The notes: a model not told the origin generated them from the sequence alone. Counted from the first letter of the stretch, positions 1-13,311 are shown. The stretch: 64,000 bases of DNA from Glandiceps talaboti (GCF_964340395.1 NC_135570.1:9295822-9359821), one strand, 5' to 3'. Program-made: numbers and translations.

Positions 1-348
1 CAACCCTACTAATCTATAAAGGCTTGGGGAGAACCTTACACTCATTAGGACATAAAAATTAAATAAAATTTGTTTATTTGATAATGGGGGGGGGGGGGGG
101 GGGGGTCTTAGGATTTGGGCTTGAGTTGAGAAATCATTCTTCTGACGAAAACTTGAAAATAGCACTAGTCAAGGGCACATAATCTACTAAACATCGAATC
201 TTGAGGACCCAATTTATAAATAAGGACGTAGTTTGTTAGATCAATGGAAATCAATAGAAAACTGTAGCTGAAATAGTTTACATGGTTAAACCTGCCTACC
301 AAACATACAATTTACACATTTTTGAGTTCTCCCAACATCTCTACTTAC
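1..348. other. KLHL2/3 intron, left edge
   Basis: AT-rich sequence with a 20-base G run at 86-105. I see no further Kelch exon here, so this is the start of an intron that continues out of the window. Confidence 0.6.
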
Positions 349-615
349 CTTCGGTAATCCAATTGGAGTCCTAGGTCTGGTTCTTGGAGTTTTCAACATT
401 GATCTTTGATCCGTTGATAACAAGTGATATTTCATAGCCTCAATCAGATAGTCTTTACATGAATTATTAGATTTGACAAGACTTTCTTCTTCAACTGTCT
501 GGACAAGGAACTCTCTGGACAATAAAGGTAGCCTAACGTTTTCCATTAATATTGCCATGTGATCTTCCCTGTTTGCCGAGTCGTTGTGTACCCACGCTAT
601 CACCGCTTCAAAAAC
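349..615 (-). CDS. KLHL3/KLHL2-like: KLHL2/3-like exon: end of BACK and linker to Kelch
   Basis: 267 bases (89 codons), acceptor TATTGCAG at 617-616 and donor GTAAGTAG at 348. It encodes [46 protein letters not shown] and [13 protein letters not shown]. The next exon, which should begin the first Kelch repeat, is not in positions 1-348. Confidence 0.94.
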
Positions 616-3186
616 CTGCAATAATACACAAGATAAACACATCAAAATGCACTGAATATCTTTGTGTTTTAGAAGACTTGCAACAGAATGGGTGACTCTG
701 GATTCAATATCCACATGTTTTAAGTTTGGTGTACATTAGACCAGAGAGAGAGAAGGACAGGAAACTGTCACAAAAGGAAGGTGATTGTTTACTTGAGTGA
801 TGTTGGTTACATTAATACCTTGATACTGAGAAGGAACATGGGGTGTAACGTCAGAACTCGACTTGACATTCACATGCAACAACGATGGGGTTAAAATGGG
901 GTAAAAAGTTTTATAAATAGTTTTTTCTTGTGACAAAGTAAGCCTTCAACACAAGCTAACCCCTCAACCACAGACAATTTCTTAATATGGCATATGCCAT
1001 TCAACTAATCAGAAGTGGATTCTAATTTAGGGAAGGCATTTGACCTTCATGAATTAACGGTTACTGCAAAGTGCTTCTTTTAGCTGACATTTCATATTCA
1101 AAATGTCAAAGCCTCACTTTCAACTTTCACAGAATCAAATATGACATCACTTCCTGTGATCATGCAAACAGTCTATTGACATCCCCTACTTACTTTTTCT
1201 TCTGTGGGTACTGTTAGATGATCTGATGATATCAACTCACACACTTGGTCAGCTGATAACGCCAAGAACTCATCACCCTGTATCACCTCACTGTAATCAG
1301 TAAATATATCATGGCATTATCACAGAGATGTTACAATCTCATTATGCAAATATGACATCACTTCCTGTAATATTACAAGTATAGTCTATTGTATTACATG
1401 CCTAAATATACCGATTGTGAATCTAACAGTATGAGAATATGACATCACTTCCTGTGACCATGCAAATAGTCTATTGTAATTATTACATGCCTATACATCT
1501 ACTGTGAATCTCACTGTATGCAAATATGACATCACATCCTGGGCAGGTGAAGCTCATATTGCCCAATGGTAATATGCAAGAAAATTACTACATTTGTACA
1601 TTGTCTAAATTGTGGTTTTAACAAGAAGTTCTCAAATTTGGGCAATCTAGCTGACAATTACAAAAATTAATATACTTGTTAGACTGTGTCTGTAAGCTAT
1701 GTCCGAAGATACGTCCTGTTGTTCAGCCCTATCAGGCTTAGTAAGTGTTGGCTGATAGCATGGCATGAATGTCTATATACTTGTCTGAATCAGATTAAAA
1801 TCTGATGAGGTAACTATGACTCAATTTACCCCAATTTCTTCCCTCTAAACAATTTATAGTTATTTCAAGAAAACCTAGAACACTTACCTAAAGTGTTGCA
1901 TTGTATAATTCTGTGCAAAGTTTAACAATTCACTACATGCATGGACATCAGCAAAGGCCCTGATACCAAGACAATTTGTTGGATGAAGCTGACGTTGTAG
2001 AAAATCACAACAGGCGTCTCTTACATCGGGTAACTGAAGCAGATTGGCTGCTGGTAACAATGCCTATATCAAACAAAAACATATTCAAATCAATAATTCA
2101 TCTGACAAAAAATAACTGATCCTGTTAAGATAATAAAGGTTTGTGTTTATTATGTATGTATCTAAAACTATCAAGTTTAAGATAACTTGGATGTGTTCAA
2201 ACAGGAAATATGAGATTTATACCTTGGTTGTTCAAGTGTTGAAAATCTTGATTAGCCTAGAATCATTGTTACTGCTGGTCCTGTAACAGTTCTTTTTAAT
2301 AATAAACAGACTTTTTAGGAAACTGTACAAGTGAATAGACTACTTTCATTCTTTATAGGATGGATTCCTTGAGTTGACTCACAAGACAAAGACATGATGA
2401 AAGAAAGCAATTCTGACCTGGACATTATCCTCTGTAACTTGTACCTCAGCTGAGTACACATAATCTACAAGTAGATTCAGTGCCTTGCCATCAATCTCTT
2501 GTAATGTAACCTTTTCAGCACGACTCTCAGACAGTTCTCCAGTAAACATTGCAGCAAAATATGGACTGCATGCTGCCAGTACTACTCGATGAGCTGGTAT
2601 CTGAACACTCTCAGCTTCCAGGACTACATCACATAGTTGGTTTTGTCTGTAAAACATGAAGTATTCAAAGATGGTATCTCACAAAACCATTTTTTTTCAG
2701 TGTTTATGTGATGTTTAGAGCCCCATCCCTCCTCTCACCACCACTTCCCCCCATTCCCATCATCTTCATCACCATCTTAGTACAATGCATCTTTCAATGT
2801 ATACAATAGCTACTGCAGTGTTGCTACAAATGAACTGTTTAAACTTTTGCTATTACTTTGCACAAGAAAACTCCAACCCATTCTCAGTTAGAATCAGGAA
2901 AAAAATCATGGGTCAAATGGTTATCATTTTAGAATCCAATATGGCTGCCGAATACCCTGTTTTTAAAAATTTATGGAAAATAGAAGATTGACAATTTCTG
3001 GACCCAAGATTTCTTTCATTTTTTAAAAAGGACCGGAAGCAACCTTTTACAGTGTTTATTACTTGTATATTTTTTAATTGATAATACTTACTTTCTCAAT
3101 ATATTAAGTACATCAAATGCTTTACTGGTGTGTTGAGAGTTCCTGTATGGAGGGACTTCATAGGAAAGACCCTCCGGTTCATCCAT
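349..3186 (-). CDS. KLHL3/KLHL2-like: KLHL2/KLHL3-like BTB-BACK-Kelch protein, 5' part (gene runs off left edge)
   Basis: Spliced minus-strand gene. Coding exons in transcript order are 3186-3092, 2646-2418, 2063-1888, 1290-1194 and 615-349. Intron phases agree at every junction, giving 288 residues so far. Residues about 22-125 are a BTB domain, with the motifs [18 protein letters not shown] and MFTGELSES; the LSE in the last fits the phi-x-E CUL3-contact motif. Residues about 130-250 are a BACK domain, followed by the arginine/proline linker PRTRPRTP that precedes the Kelch propeller in KLHL2/3. The family acts as substrate adaptors for cullin-3 RING ubiquitin ligases; KLHL3 targets WNK kinases and KLHL2 also binds actin. 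The six Kelch repeats are missing because the window ends. An in-frame ATG four codons upstream (3198) is an alternative start. The sequence predates or does not resolve the KLHL2/KLHL3 split. Confidence 0.9.
1139..1560. repeat. 87-bp intronic tandem repeat plus a dispersed copy
   Basis: The phrase ATGACATCACTTCCTGT occurs at 1141, 1352 and 1439, with a variant at 1526. The last three are exactly 87 bases apart. Each unit also carries ATGCAAA and GTCTATTG. Another copy with TGATGTCACTTCCTGT lies at about 42054 in PKD2 intron 15, so the unit is part of a dispersed family. Confidence 0.8.
1194..1290 (-). CDS. KLHL3/KLHL2-like: KLHL2/3-like exon: BACK domain
   Basis: 97 bases, acceptor GATTACAG and donor GTAAGTAG. 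It encodes [19 protein letters not shown] and then HLTVPTEEK, matching the BACK-domain segment of KLHL2/3. It lies between two blocks of an intronic 87-bp-type repeat. It ends in phase 0. Confidence 0.92.
1688..1800. repeat. Dispersed repeat, also at 26349-26455
   Basis: This segment and 26349-26455 share AGACTGT, GTTGTTCAG, CTATCAG, a second CTGATAGC and GGCATGAATGTCT in the same order and spacing. They are two diverged copies of one interspersed element. I see no coding content. Confidence 0.65.
1888..2063 (-). CDS. KLHL3/KLHL2-like: KLHL2/3-like exon: end of BTB and 3-box/BACK start
   Basis: 176 bases, acceptor GATATAG and donor GTAAGTG. It encodes [20 protein letters not shown], then [18 protein letters not shown] and ends in TMQHF. 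This is nearly identical to the KLHL2/3 segment that forms the last BTB helices and the cullin-binding 3-box. It ends in phase 2. Confidence 0.93.
2418..2646 (-). CDS. KLHL3/KLHL2-like: KLHL2/3-like exon: BTB core
   Basis: 229 bases between a TTTTACAG acceptor and a GTCAGA donor. It encodes [20 protein letters not shown], then AACSPYF and [13 protein letters not shown], and ends TEDNVQ. This is the core BTB fold used for dimerisation and cullin-3 binding. An ATG in the upstream intron can make this exon look like an independent gene, but the splice sites and protein match show that it is internal. Confidence 0.92.
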
Positions 3187-3202
3187 ATTGCAATACATAC
3201 AC
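3092..3202 (-). CDS. KLHL3/KLHL2-like: KLHL2/3-like exon with start codon
   Basis: On the minus strand the exon follows a CTCTTTCAG acceptor and ends at a GTAAGT donor. The ATG at 3186-3184 opens a 31-codon segment ending [10 protein letters not shown], which matches the KAFKVMNELR segment just before the BTB domain in KLHL3. The 16 bases before the ATG are 5' UTR unless the in-frame ATG at 3198 is used. The exon ends in phase 2. Confidence 0.82.
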
Positions 3203-3337
3203 CTGAAAGAGAACAAAGTATAGCTGAATATCCAATAGGTTCAAATTTAACATCTATGTCTGATAGTGAGATTTAGCCAGTGAAGTGTTTCAGCTATCAA
3301 ATTTCTATTGGTTTTCATTGGACAAACAGACTACCAC

Positions 3338-3612
3338 TCTACTAATTTGATAGTAGATATGGTCTATCTGTCCTTGACTACTATTACCAGTAATTTGGTA
3401 GTCTAGATACAATGTTTAGTAGTCTATGTGCCCTGGACTACTGCTAATTTGGTAGTCTAGATATAATGTTTAGTAGTCTATGTGTCCTGGACTACTGCTA
3501 ATTTGGTTGTCTAGATACATTGTTTAGTAGTCTATGTGCTATGGAATACTGCTAATTTGGTAGTCTAAATATGATGATTTTGTGCTGGCCCCTGGATTAC
3601 TGCTAATTTTGA
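3338..3612. repeat. 54-bp minisatellite
   Basis: The block AATTTGGTAGTCTAGATA starts at 3392, 3446, 3500 and 3554, exactly 54 bases apart, with degenerate ends on both sides. It sits in the 5' intron of the KLHL2/3 gene. Confidence 0.88.
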
Positions 3613-3835
3613 GGCCTGCTTGTGAGACACTAATCAACACATATTGTCATTTTTCAGTCAACACTGACCAAATGTTTTGTCATTAATTAAGATTAATTAT
3701 GAGAAATACCAGAAAGTCTAGGTGAAACTTGTTTCAACATTCACGTGTATGAATGATGTTGACAGAGTCAAATTGTTTGGGTCATTCCTTGGCACTCTTC
3801 TGTGACATGTTACACAAATAACTGGATTTTTTTTT

Positions 3836-4061
3836 ATCACACCAGAACCAAAGGCACTTCAGGTGAATACCAAACTGCTTTTTCTTTATCACCACCCAAG
3901 TCCCACATCATACAGCTGGGTTGACCGAGACACAATCCGGGTTCAAATCTTGCCCAAGGACTTTTAATTAGCAGCTCAGACACAAACAATAACATCAGGG
4001 CTCGAACTGCCAAAGTGTGGTGGATTCCCAACCAGCCACTCTTATCATTTTACAGTCATAA
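3836..4061 (-). mobile_element. SINE-like tRNA-derived element, reverse copy
   Basis: Read on the minus strand it starts with an A-box-like stretch and AGTTCGAGCCC (B-box-like). It continues with CCTTGGGCAAGATTTGAACC and CAGCTGTATGAT. The same body occurs at 4231-4565, 27606-27925, 47836-48010 and 56086-56450. The open frame here comes from the element and is not a gene. Confidence 0.72.
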
Positions 4062-4230
4062 CCCTACTATCCAATGTATTTGACATTGTTGACACAGACA
4101 GCCATATTTGTTCCCATGAGTGAAACATCAAGAAACTTGGACATACATTTTGGTGCATCTGTTAAACAAGATGCAAGCACCTGTACAAGTGCATAGCTAC
4201 CTACATGAGCTATGACATACATGTGCCAAA

Positions 4231-4565
4231 TGTCTATCTTATCTATTTTATATAGTGCTTTCCCACTCTCTGCTCACAGCACTTTACAATGATTATCTCT
4301 GGCATGGATCTAAAGTGGCACAATGGCCCTCTATACTTCCTTAACTTTCTGGGGAGCATACAATCTATTGCACCTCTGTAACTGTTAGGATTAAAGCATT
4401 CACATTGCAACCACTATCCTACCAGGTCCCCAATTATACAGCTGGGTTGACTGCATAATCATGGTTCAAAACTTGCCCAAGGACTTATTTTGCCACTTTG
4501 TCACTCAGAAACAAGAATGGCAAGACTCGAACCTGCAACCTGCCGGCCACTCAAAGCATTCGAAC
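4231..4565 (-). mobile_element. SINE-like element, longer reverse copy
   Basis: On the minus strand it carries CTTGGGCAAGTTTTGAACCATG, then AATTGGGGACCTGGTAGGAT, ATAGATTGTATGCT and an end with GGGAAAGCAC. It is the same family as 3836-4061 but retains more of the tail. The two copies lie head to tail in one intron. Confidence 0.72.
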
Positions 4566-7260
4566 ACCATAATGACAGCATACAGTGTACACTACAGTCT
4601 ATGGATTTCTTACCTCGACAATGTGACAGTGTCCAGCATAGGTAACTTCTCATCACAAATGATGTAGTACGAAGACCTCATACTATCACTATCAGTATCA
4701 CTATCACTGTTAACTTTTAAACGATGCATCATGTATGTTTAATATCACTCAATGTTTGCTTCTGAGTATTGCAGTAAACAGTTCTCCAATTTATAGATGT
4801 TGTCACACAGGAAACAATTTGCATTTACCTCATCACCAGTGTTACAAGGTTAGATATTTACATTGAGGTTGTGTGTACAATAATAATAATAATTATACTG
4901 TCATCACGTTTACATGTATACTATCATCAAATATATGTTTACTATGGACAGTTTGATCCCAGAATGACCTAGCTGTCATTGTATTATATCCTGACTTAAA
5001 CCTACCAGTAATTAGGAATACCAACGCAAATCTTCTTTGACCTTGTAGAGGAAGCGTCTTCTAAAAATTGTCATTTTCAAATCACTTTCTGACTTTTCAT
5101 TTCTCTCCAAATCAGAATCATTGCTCCATGACTACCTTTATATTTATATTTCTTGCATTAAATTTCTTCATATAAAATAAATTACAAGTAAAGCAACCAT
5201 ACTAATCGTGCAATCTATGGGAAAGCTTTCACTACTTTGTCTGATGGAATGATAAGCTCTTAGGTCGCAAGGTCATTCAACAGTTGTCATTTCGCCTTCT
5301 GTTGATTTTATATTGAGTATTACAAAGTTACAAGTCACAGCTGTCATTTTTGTAACTCAATCTGTGTATAACCATCATTTGTCATGCCGCAAAACATACT
5401 TCTGTGCATATAAACCCAAATATATAAGTCTACTAAGATTGAATACAACCGTATACAAAGCCAGGGAAAAACAGATAATTATCACATGCACAGTACCAGA
5501 CACTGTAATCACATCTCTTTTCATTGTAGTCTGTAAGATACGATTTGTCTTACTACATCTATCAGCTAGCACTCACAATGCTTATGAAAGGGATTGACTG
5601 ATGCACGAGGGTGCTCCGTCACGGCACACCTTACAGACTATCTGGACTGCATACGTTTAAAAATAAAGTTCACAGAGAATACAAGAAAGTCAGAAATTTG
5701 TACAAATAAAACTTTTCATCACAGAGACTGGTGTGCCTATTAACGCTGGATCTAATATTGTGTACATGGTTGGATAGGATTCAAATACCATACCAAAGAC
5801 TTGGGTCATCTAAGGACATTCATGTCTCATCTCTCAGGAGGACTTATCAAAACCAGTAATGCATTGACAGGATAAACCTTGTAATCCAAGGTTTACACAG
5901 TCAAGAAATTTACCAATAAATCTCAATAAGTATTATATATGACGTGGTGGATCTGTTTTTTTCATGCCTGATCCGCACTAAAGGCGACTATTGAGTATTT
6001 GGTATCAAGCCAAAATTAACAAAAGTCCTTGCTTTCAATGTTAAAACTACTAGGAGGGCCTTTTTCACTGGTATCTGGCTTATCTGGAGATTGAAGGCTT
6101 GTCTTACAGTAGTTGAGATCTTACCAGACTTTTCACTTGGTGTCTACCCTTCGTTGAGTTACATAGGCAACACATGAAGAAACACATTTGTGACATTTGC
6201 CTGGCAACACCCACTACAAGATGTGTTGATCAGTTCTTTGGCTGTGTAACATCTGGTGCAACATCACCAAGGCTGTCTTACTAGCATTGTGTAAAAACCT
6301 GACAGGTTGAGTCAGATATATTTTGTTAGTATGACTGTACAGTCTCAGTCAGAGGTCCGAGTGCTCTCAAATTGTAATGAAACACTGACACCAACACTTC
6401 TGAAGTTGGCACCGATTTTCTCCATGTAAAATATCTATCTCATTCATTTATTGTTGGCAAGATTGAGACCACTTAGATTTCTGATTGAGAAGGAGAGCCG
6501 CACCAACCAAATATATCTAACTCCATACTCAAGTCAGTGCCTCCTTGCAATCAACATTACATCAGTATTTCATTCAGTTATACTATTACTAACCATCTCA
6601 ATCAAGCAATACCAAATCACACATAGTGTATAAAAACCTGGTTTCCATATAAAAGTATGCTATGATACTGTTCAAGATATGGAAGTGTGAAATTTTACCA
6701 GATTTACCCTTCTGTTAACGATCAAAATCTCCACACCTCAGCAAAGTATACAATGCTACTTCAGTAGTATACAGACACTGAGTGCTATTAATGCTGAAAT
6801 ATTGGTTTACTAACTTCACATGGATGTAATATCCATATGTTTATTGAACTAAACATGATTTTTTTTAAATGATTGATGGATTCTGTCTGCCATGTCAGAT
6901 TTTGTGATATGTACATGATATTAAAAATGTAATCATTCAATTTCATACATGTATTGTATTGTATTGTATCAACTCCACCCCAATAGCAATTTATAGCATT
7001 TATTTTATTCATTTTTTAGACACCTATATGCAGCTGTTATAACCATCAAACACAATATTCTGTGTCTGTAGTGTTGTGTGTTTACATCGCGTAACATAAA
7101 GATAGATATAGATAACACCACAATGTACATATTCACCCGTGCACGCACCGAACGACAACACAGTGACATCACCGATCACTGTCTTCAGCGTCGGCGGATA
7201 TTTAATCTCGCGGAGTTTTCATTTAAACTACGGCATATGAGGTATAATTATGGATCTTAC
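4566..7260. other. AT-rich non-coding DNA, probable KLHL2/3 5' intron
   Basis: No convincing exon. Open frames here are short and lack splice or codon support. There is a short TATCAC-type microsatellite at about 4680-4710 and an AATAAT run at about 4880. If the exon proposed at 7261 is real, this is intron. Confidence 0.5.
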
Positions 7261-7510
7261 CTTTATCACTGTGAGTACTAGCACCCTTCTCGAGGCTAGA
7301 TACCCAGTGAAGCTATTTCCTTTGTAATTTCTTTGCAAAAATAGCGTTTTCTCCGCTTATAAGCAAGAAATCCCCAGATATCGCGAAGTTCTCGTTATAA
7401 GCGAGATCCACGTATCCGTCCAGCTTGTGCGCATGATGGCGCCCTTCTCACTCATTTGACGTGTCCTTGGATTTTTTGGACGTGTTTCCCGCAAGGTCGT
7501 TCTCTACACC
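7261..7510 (-). promoter_or_regulatory. Candidate promoter and non-coding first exon of KLHL2/3
   Basis: This stretch has far more CpG than its surroundings. On the minus strand AAAG followed by GTAAGA at 7261-7255 is a consensus splice donor. That fits a 5' UTR exon spliced to the acceptor at 3203. There is no direct evidence for a transcription start, so its upstream limit is a guess. Confidence 0.35.
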
Positions 7511-8039
7511 CGTATCTTTCCCATCGTTCGCGTGTTGGGTTGCAAGAAAAACACCTCCTTTAATTTTGTATTTTATTTTGTATTTTTTATTTTAGTCATT
7601 TTCCTGTCTCTATTTTTGTACTTACGAGGCTGGAAATATTTTGGGAGTGAGACTGCCCTACTGGAACGTTTCAGTTTTTAGAAATGTTTTGTTAGGTACA
7701 ATAGCTTACTCGTAATAGCACACACCGTAAATAATATCGCATCACCTGTTGATAATGTATTTTTGTAGCTTTGTACATGATCAAATCAAGTTGACTTTTA
7801 GGTCCGCACCCAAAACTCAGCGCCCTCAACGGCGATCATGATTTCGACCTTTTTCTGTACTGCTTATGGGTAATATCAACCAATGATTAACATGTATAAT
7901 GTCTAATTATTGGTATTTTAACAAATTTCAGTGAAAAGATTGTGGTTGTTTGTTTGATCGAAAAATTATAGTCCAGTTACGCCAATACAGTTAAGTTTCA
8001 ACATGGTAACAGATTTAAAAGCAAACTTTAGCTCTTTCT

Positions 8040-8150
8040 ATAAATAATTCACCATTAGTGAATCGAATATCCCTTTTGTTATTTGATGAACAAATATCCC
8101 AGTTGCAGCTAGTGCAGGTTAAATAGAGCATCGTGATCACCATGACTACA
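8040..8150. repeat. Dispersed repeat, also at 32425-32532
   Basis: ATAAATAATT, GTTATTTGATGAA, then CCCAG and TAGTGCAGGTT occur in the same order at 32425-32532 in PKD2 intron 5. They are two diverged copies of an element of about 110 bases. Confidence 0.6.
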
Positions 8151-10322
8151 ACAGACGGGTATTGATGCGTTGAAAAAAAAGGTGCTTTAAAAAAGAAAAA
8201 TAATCATTTTTCTGAAATTATTATTGAATACTATTTGATATTCATTACTTAAAAAAGAATGCTTTCTATGCTAAAACACATCTCAAAACAGTGTTACAGT
8301 ATAAAAATAACGAGGGTATTGTCTTGTAGATGGTAAACTTGAAGATCAGTATATAGACTTGTACAGTATGTATATTTCGTTCCATGTTATTGACAATGCA
8401 ATAAAATATCATGAACACTGAATAGAGTTGCGTTAGATTGATCATCACCAATCAACACGAACGTATCACGTGTACAATATTCTTTCACCACCAATGATGT
8501 GTTCGTTTCCTGTTTCTACGCAACAATAGTTCAATAGTGCAACAGATGAAAACGCTTGTGGTGTTTCCATTTACATATAATATCCCCTTGGTATATTTGA
8601 ATTTGATGATTCCCATACATATAGCCACTAAGACCGCTATATTGCTATAGTCGTCTGGATATGGTTTTACCATGTTGTCAGTTTCTTTCATCAGCCAAAA
8701 TACTAGTATCCATAAGTTGTCCGTTTCCATGTGTTAACTATATCTGAATTAAAAATATCCATTGACAATTTTATTAACAAAAATTCCAAATGTTTGTCTC
8801 CGATATTAACAAAAAGAGTCTGCTCTATTTCCCGCCATTTTCTTGCCAAGACCAGTATTTCAAGTCGACTGAGCATTACTATGTTATTTGTGTGAGCTGA
8901 TTTACATGTTCATGTCTCTTTCAGACGCCATATTATCGTTAATGTTCAATATATTGCACTTTCTTCCATTTTTCCTGATCATGTATTTTTTTTAATAAAA
9001 CGTATTAAATACCACGTGCTTTGTGTGTAAAATCCAATGATTCCGGTTTGCTTTAAACCAATATTTCTCTGATTATTTGTACTTATGTAAATTAGATGTT
9101 ACCCCGCCTGTTGCTTATCCTGTTAGTGTCACCAAGAAAATGTGAAAGAAAATCTCAATGTCCTACTTAGCAAAACCGGGGTATAGACGCCGTAAAAAAG
9201 TTCCCATTAACATGACTATAGTATCAGAAATAGCCACCCTATGTAATAAAATGTGCACTTTAAAAGACGGAATTTGAGAAACAACTAAAATTTTATGATG
9301 CGAAATAAATTTGTACATTATTTACTGTCTGTGTGAGAAAGAAGACGTTTACAAAGATGTATGTAGATATTATCTTTGCCAGGCAGATGCGTGGTCCCAG
9401 AAGGAAAGATCTCGATTCTACTATAATTCATCTTAGTATACGAGCAAATGGGCCAAAATGACGTCATACGGGACCTTTGGACATTTTTTAGTGACAAAGA
9501 TTCAAATGGGTCATGTTTCATGAACATTATGAGACATAAATTAAAAACATAATCGAATTAAGGTATGGTATAAAAACAGATGAAACCATATATTCATACA
9601 GTAACAGTAACTTATATAAGTGATGCAAGTTTGGCTATTTGAAATTTACATGACTGTGTTTCGTCTTTGTTTCGGAGGGGGACAACCTCATAATGTTGGA
9701 GATGGGGAAGTGTGGCAACTGCATAAGTTATGAGATGGTGGGGGGGGGGGTATTGGGAAGTGGTGGGATCATATTGAAAATCAATTAATACTTGATACGT
9801 TATCGGAAGGTAGCTTGGTGCCATGATACTTGTTTGCTTAAGAAAACTGGCCCAGAACCTATTTACATCCGAGTGTCCTTATCAGATCACCAATACATAG
9901 GTCTTTTGTTGATAAACACTCCGCCATCAATATATCATTTGCCAGTGTAGATATAAATATATCATTAAAGTTCAACATTTTACTCGCGGATGAACATTCT
10001 CTCCTTTACAAAGTGACAAGTCCCGGCACTTAGAAAACCACTTCGTTTCATTCCATTTCATTTTTAGATCGAGGTCAAGCTAGTGAACTAAATGTTTAAT
10101 TATTCAATAGACAATTGATGAAATTCGTTAAATTGTTGTTGATGTTTATTCATGGAGGAACTCAAATAAAATACACAATAATTTCAACAAGTGGATGCAT
10201 ACTAGACTTACACATCCTTCCAACTCCTTCAATTTATTTTTCTGTGTTCCTTCCAATTTTTCACGTATTTTTTCTTCCATCAAAGCTCTTTTCGTTACTA
10301 GCTTCATCTACTGATGCATCAA

Positions 10323-10552
<230 letters not shown>

Positions 10553-12751
10553 AACCAGCCAGCCAACCAACCTACCTATCCACCTATCTACATATGAATC
10601 TTTTTTCGCACGTAAAGTGTTTGCGTCGGATCGTTTCTCTTTCAAATTTTCTAAGGAGAGATTCATGAGTTTGTTTATTGCTTAGTGGGCAATTAGTAAA
10701 TTATTATATTAATAATTTAACAGGAGGGTACAAATGTGCTGACGTGGCAGAATTCGATGAAAGAAGTGACATTCTGATTGTAGTTGTACTGTACTGTACT
10801 GCCCCCTGTCGACCATGAAATGATTTACACCATAGCAGACGGGATACGTTTTGGGACAAAAATTAACTTAATAACCTTATATACTTCAAGTATATTTTTT
10901 ATCATTTGTTTCTCTGTACTCATCCTTAAAGATGGACGTCACGTGACAGTTATTGGTATACCGTACAATGTCATTTATTCCCAAGTGGCAAAATTTGATG
11001 AACATTCGTGAGATGATTAATTTGTTTTATTGACAATATTTACATGATGACCTTATCTTAGCTATCCGAAAAATTATATCTTATATGTGTTTGTACAGAT
11101 GTACAGGTTTTACACTTTTAGTAAAGTTATAGGGGAAATAACTTAATTGTTGTCACTTCTTTGTTTTTTGCTGTAAAATAGAATCTACGTAAGTTTCCTT
11201 GTTCACAACAGTATGAATGTTTTTCGTTGAATTAACTTCCATGTAAAGGTGTACCCTGAATGTGTTTTATTCATCAGACTCTTTCTTTGCAATAGAAAAT
11301 GAAATCATTTACATATTAAGTCTTGAAACAGAGTGTAGTCTGGCGTGACAAAAATCTTACCAACATTGCTACACGTTCTTTAAGCTATCTTTACTTACTA
11401 TGTGAGCCCCACCCTTACATGTAGGAATAAAAATGTAACAATTTAAAAAAAAATTGTGACAAAATTTAGTCATGTTTGTAAACTTTTGTCGAGGCAGACG
11501 ATAAAATGTTGCTAAGATTTTCGTCGAGTCAGTGTGACGTTGTTTCAAGTTAAATGTCTTATATTGTATTTTGATAATCTTTAATGGAGTGCTCCCATTA
11601 AAAATGGTGGCATATTGTTGTATCTAGACTACAGAAGCGTGTATCGTTGTCACGTGATCGACAAGACTTCACAATGACCTGATGGACATCTTGGTTGTAT
11701 TGGTATTCTTTGGCCATACAGAGAATTATTCTAGGTTCTCAATAAAATTCTACTTTTATGTATGAATGGTGGCAATTTGAAAAGAGACAATTACAAGTGT
11801 GTAAATATTTTAACTTATGTTAGAAATGGTTTCGATAAATTGGGTAACGTTTGAGCAGTTTATTTTCAAGATGGCGTATTCCATTATTTTATATATTCAT
11901 ATGGACGGTATCACCTTTATATCGTCTACCATATATTACTAAGGTTATACAAGTTCATCGACACACGACTGTACTTCATATATATTTTGTGGTGAAGGTG
12001 TATTTAACAATTTATGAAATATACTTCAGGAAACCTTGAATATCTGTGGAAAAACTAATATTGTTGTGAACGGACGGTGGGACATTGCCAACATGTAAGC
12101 TTAGATATCTAGACACCAAGAAACGCAATTACGGTTAACTTTTGTTTTAGAGTTGTAAATATCGCCTCAGTTTGTACATCAATAAATAGTATAAACCAAC
12201 ATAAATGTTACTACCTGACTTGTGGTTACATTGAGGTCAAATTATGATCTCGCACAGGGAAAAATGTTATCGGCGTGATCATTTCCCTATCGTGATGTAT
12301 AATTTATGTGTATATTTGCAAAAAAAATAATATAAGATTTACCAACACCAGCAATTCTAAGATATTTATCAAGGAGTAACATACATATATAAATTTTTAC
12401 ACAAGCTTACAGGATTTTGTGTTTTTATTTCAAATGTCTACATATATACTCATATAACACCGATACCTCATTGGATTTTGGATTAGAACGTCACAACGTA
12501 AATTCGCCGTGAAGGTATTTTCATTTAATTTCAAACGTTATTTACTTGACGTGTTAATTTTTTGACGCCTCCGTCACATAAACGAACCATATTGTAATCG
12601 ATTTTGAAACAAATTAGGACATTCCATTTTCAACATCGAAAGGAAATGTTTCAATCCTTTTTCTCACAAGGTTGGTTGTTTTCTTCAGTTGGTTGTTCTT
12701 CGCCTCAATTTTCAACCGGACATTCGTTTCCAGAATGACTCACTAATCTCT

Positions 12752-12765
12752 GTTGTCATGGTAAC
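12752..12765 (+). promoter_or_regulatory. X-box-like motif (weak)
   Basis: GTTGTCATGGTAAC differs at one position from the RFX X-box consensus GTYNCCATRGNAAC. It lies about 2.2 kb upstream of the PKD2 start codon. The site could be chance. Confidence 0.35.
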
Positions 12766-13248
12766 ACAGACGTACCGCACTCGTGCAGGTGCTTGAAATT
12801 TGCAATATTGGTAACCATTGCATACTATTAGGACGCATTATGTTCTAACACAGACCGCTTTCCTGCAATTAGCCCCATTATTTCATGGTATTGCATGACA
12901 CACACATTGCCCTTTTTACACATTAAGGTAATTCACAAGGAAAACACACCGTACCATCCAAGATAATTTTCAACATCTCAGGCGATTTTAAGATGTCAAA
13001 TTACCTTGATGTTTAGCGCGATACATTTTTACATTTTTGTAAGATAAACAACAACAAAAATGCAGATAATTAGACCAAGATACTTATTATGGTTATAGAC
13101 AGTTGCTTGTGTATTTCACTTTGATGTTTACTAGTAGTTGTCTTTGTCTATCAGCTAAAACGGGCATGTCATATATATATATATATACGCTCTGCCACTG
13201 CGGTATAGAGCACTGTCTTAGCAGATTGATAGATTGATACTCACCGAG

Positions 13249-13250
<2 letters not shown>

Positions 13251-13311
<61 letters not shown>

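Noticed and set aside
3837-4031. 64-residue minus-strand frame
   Set aside because: It lies within a SINE copy and has no counterpart in the other copies.
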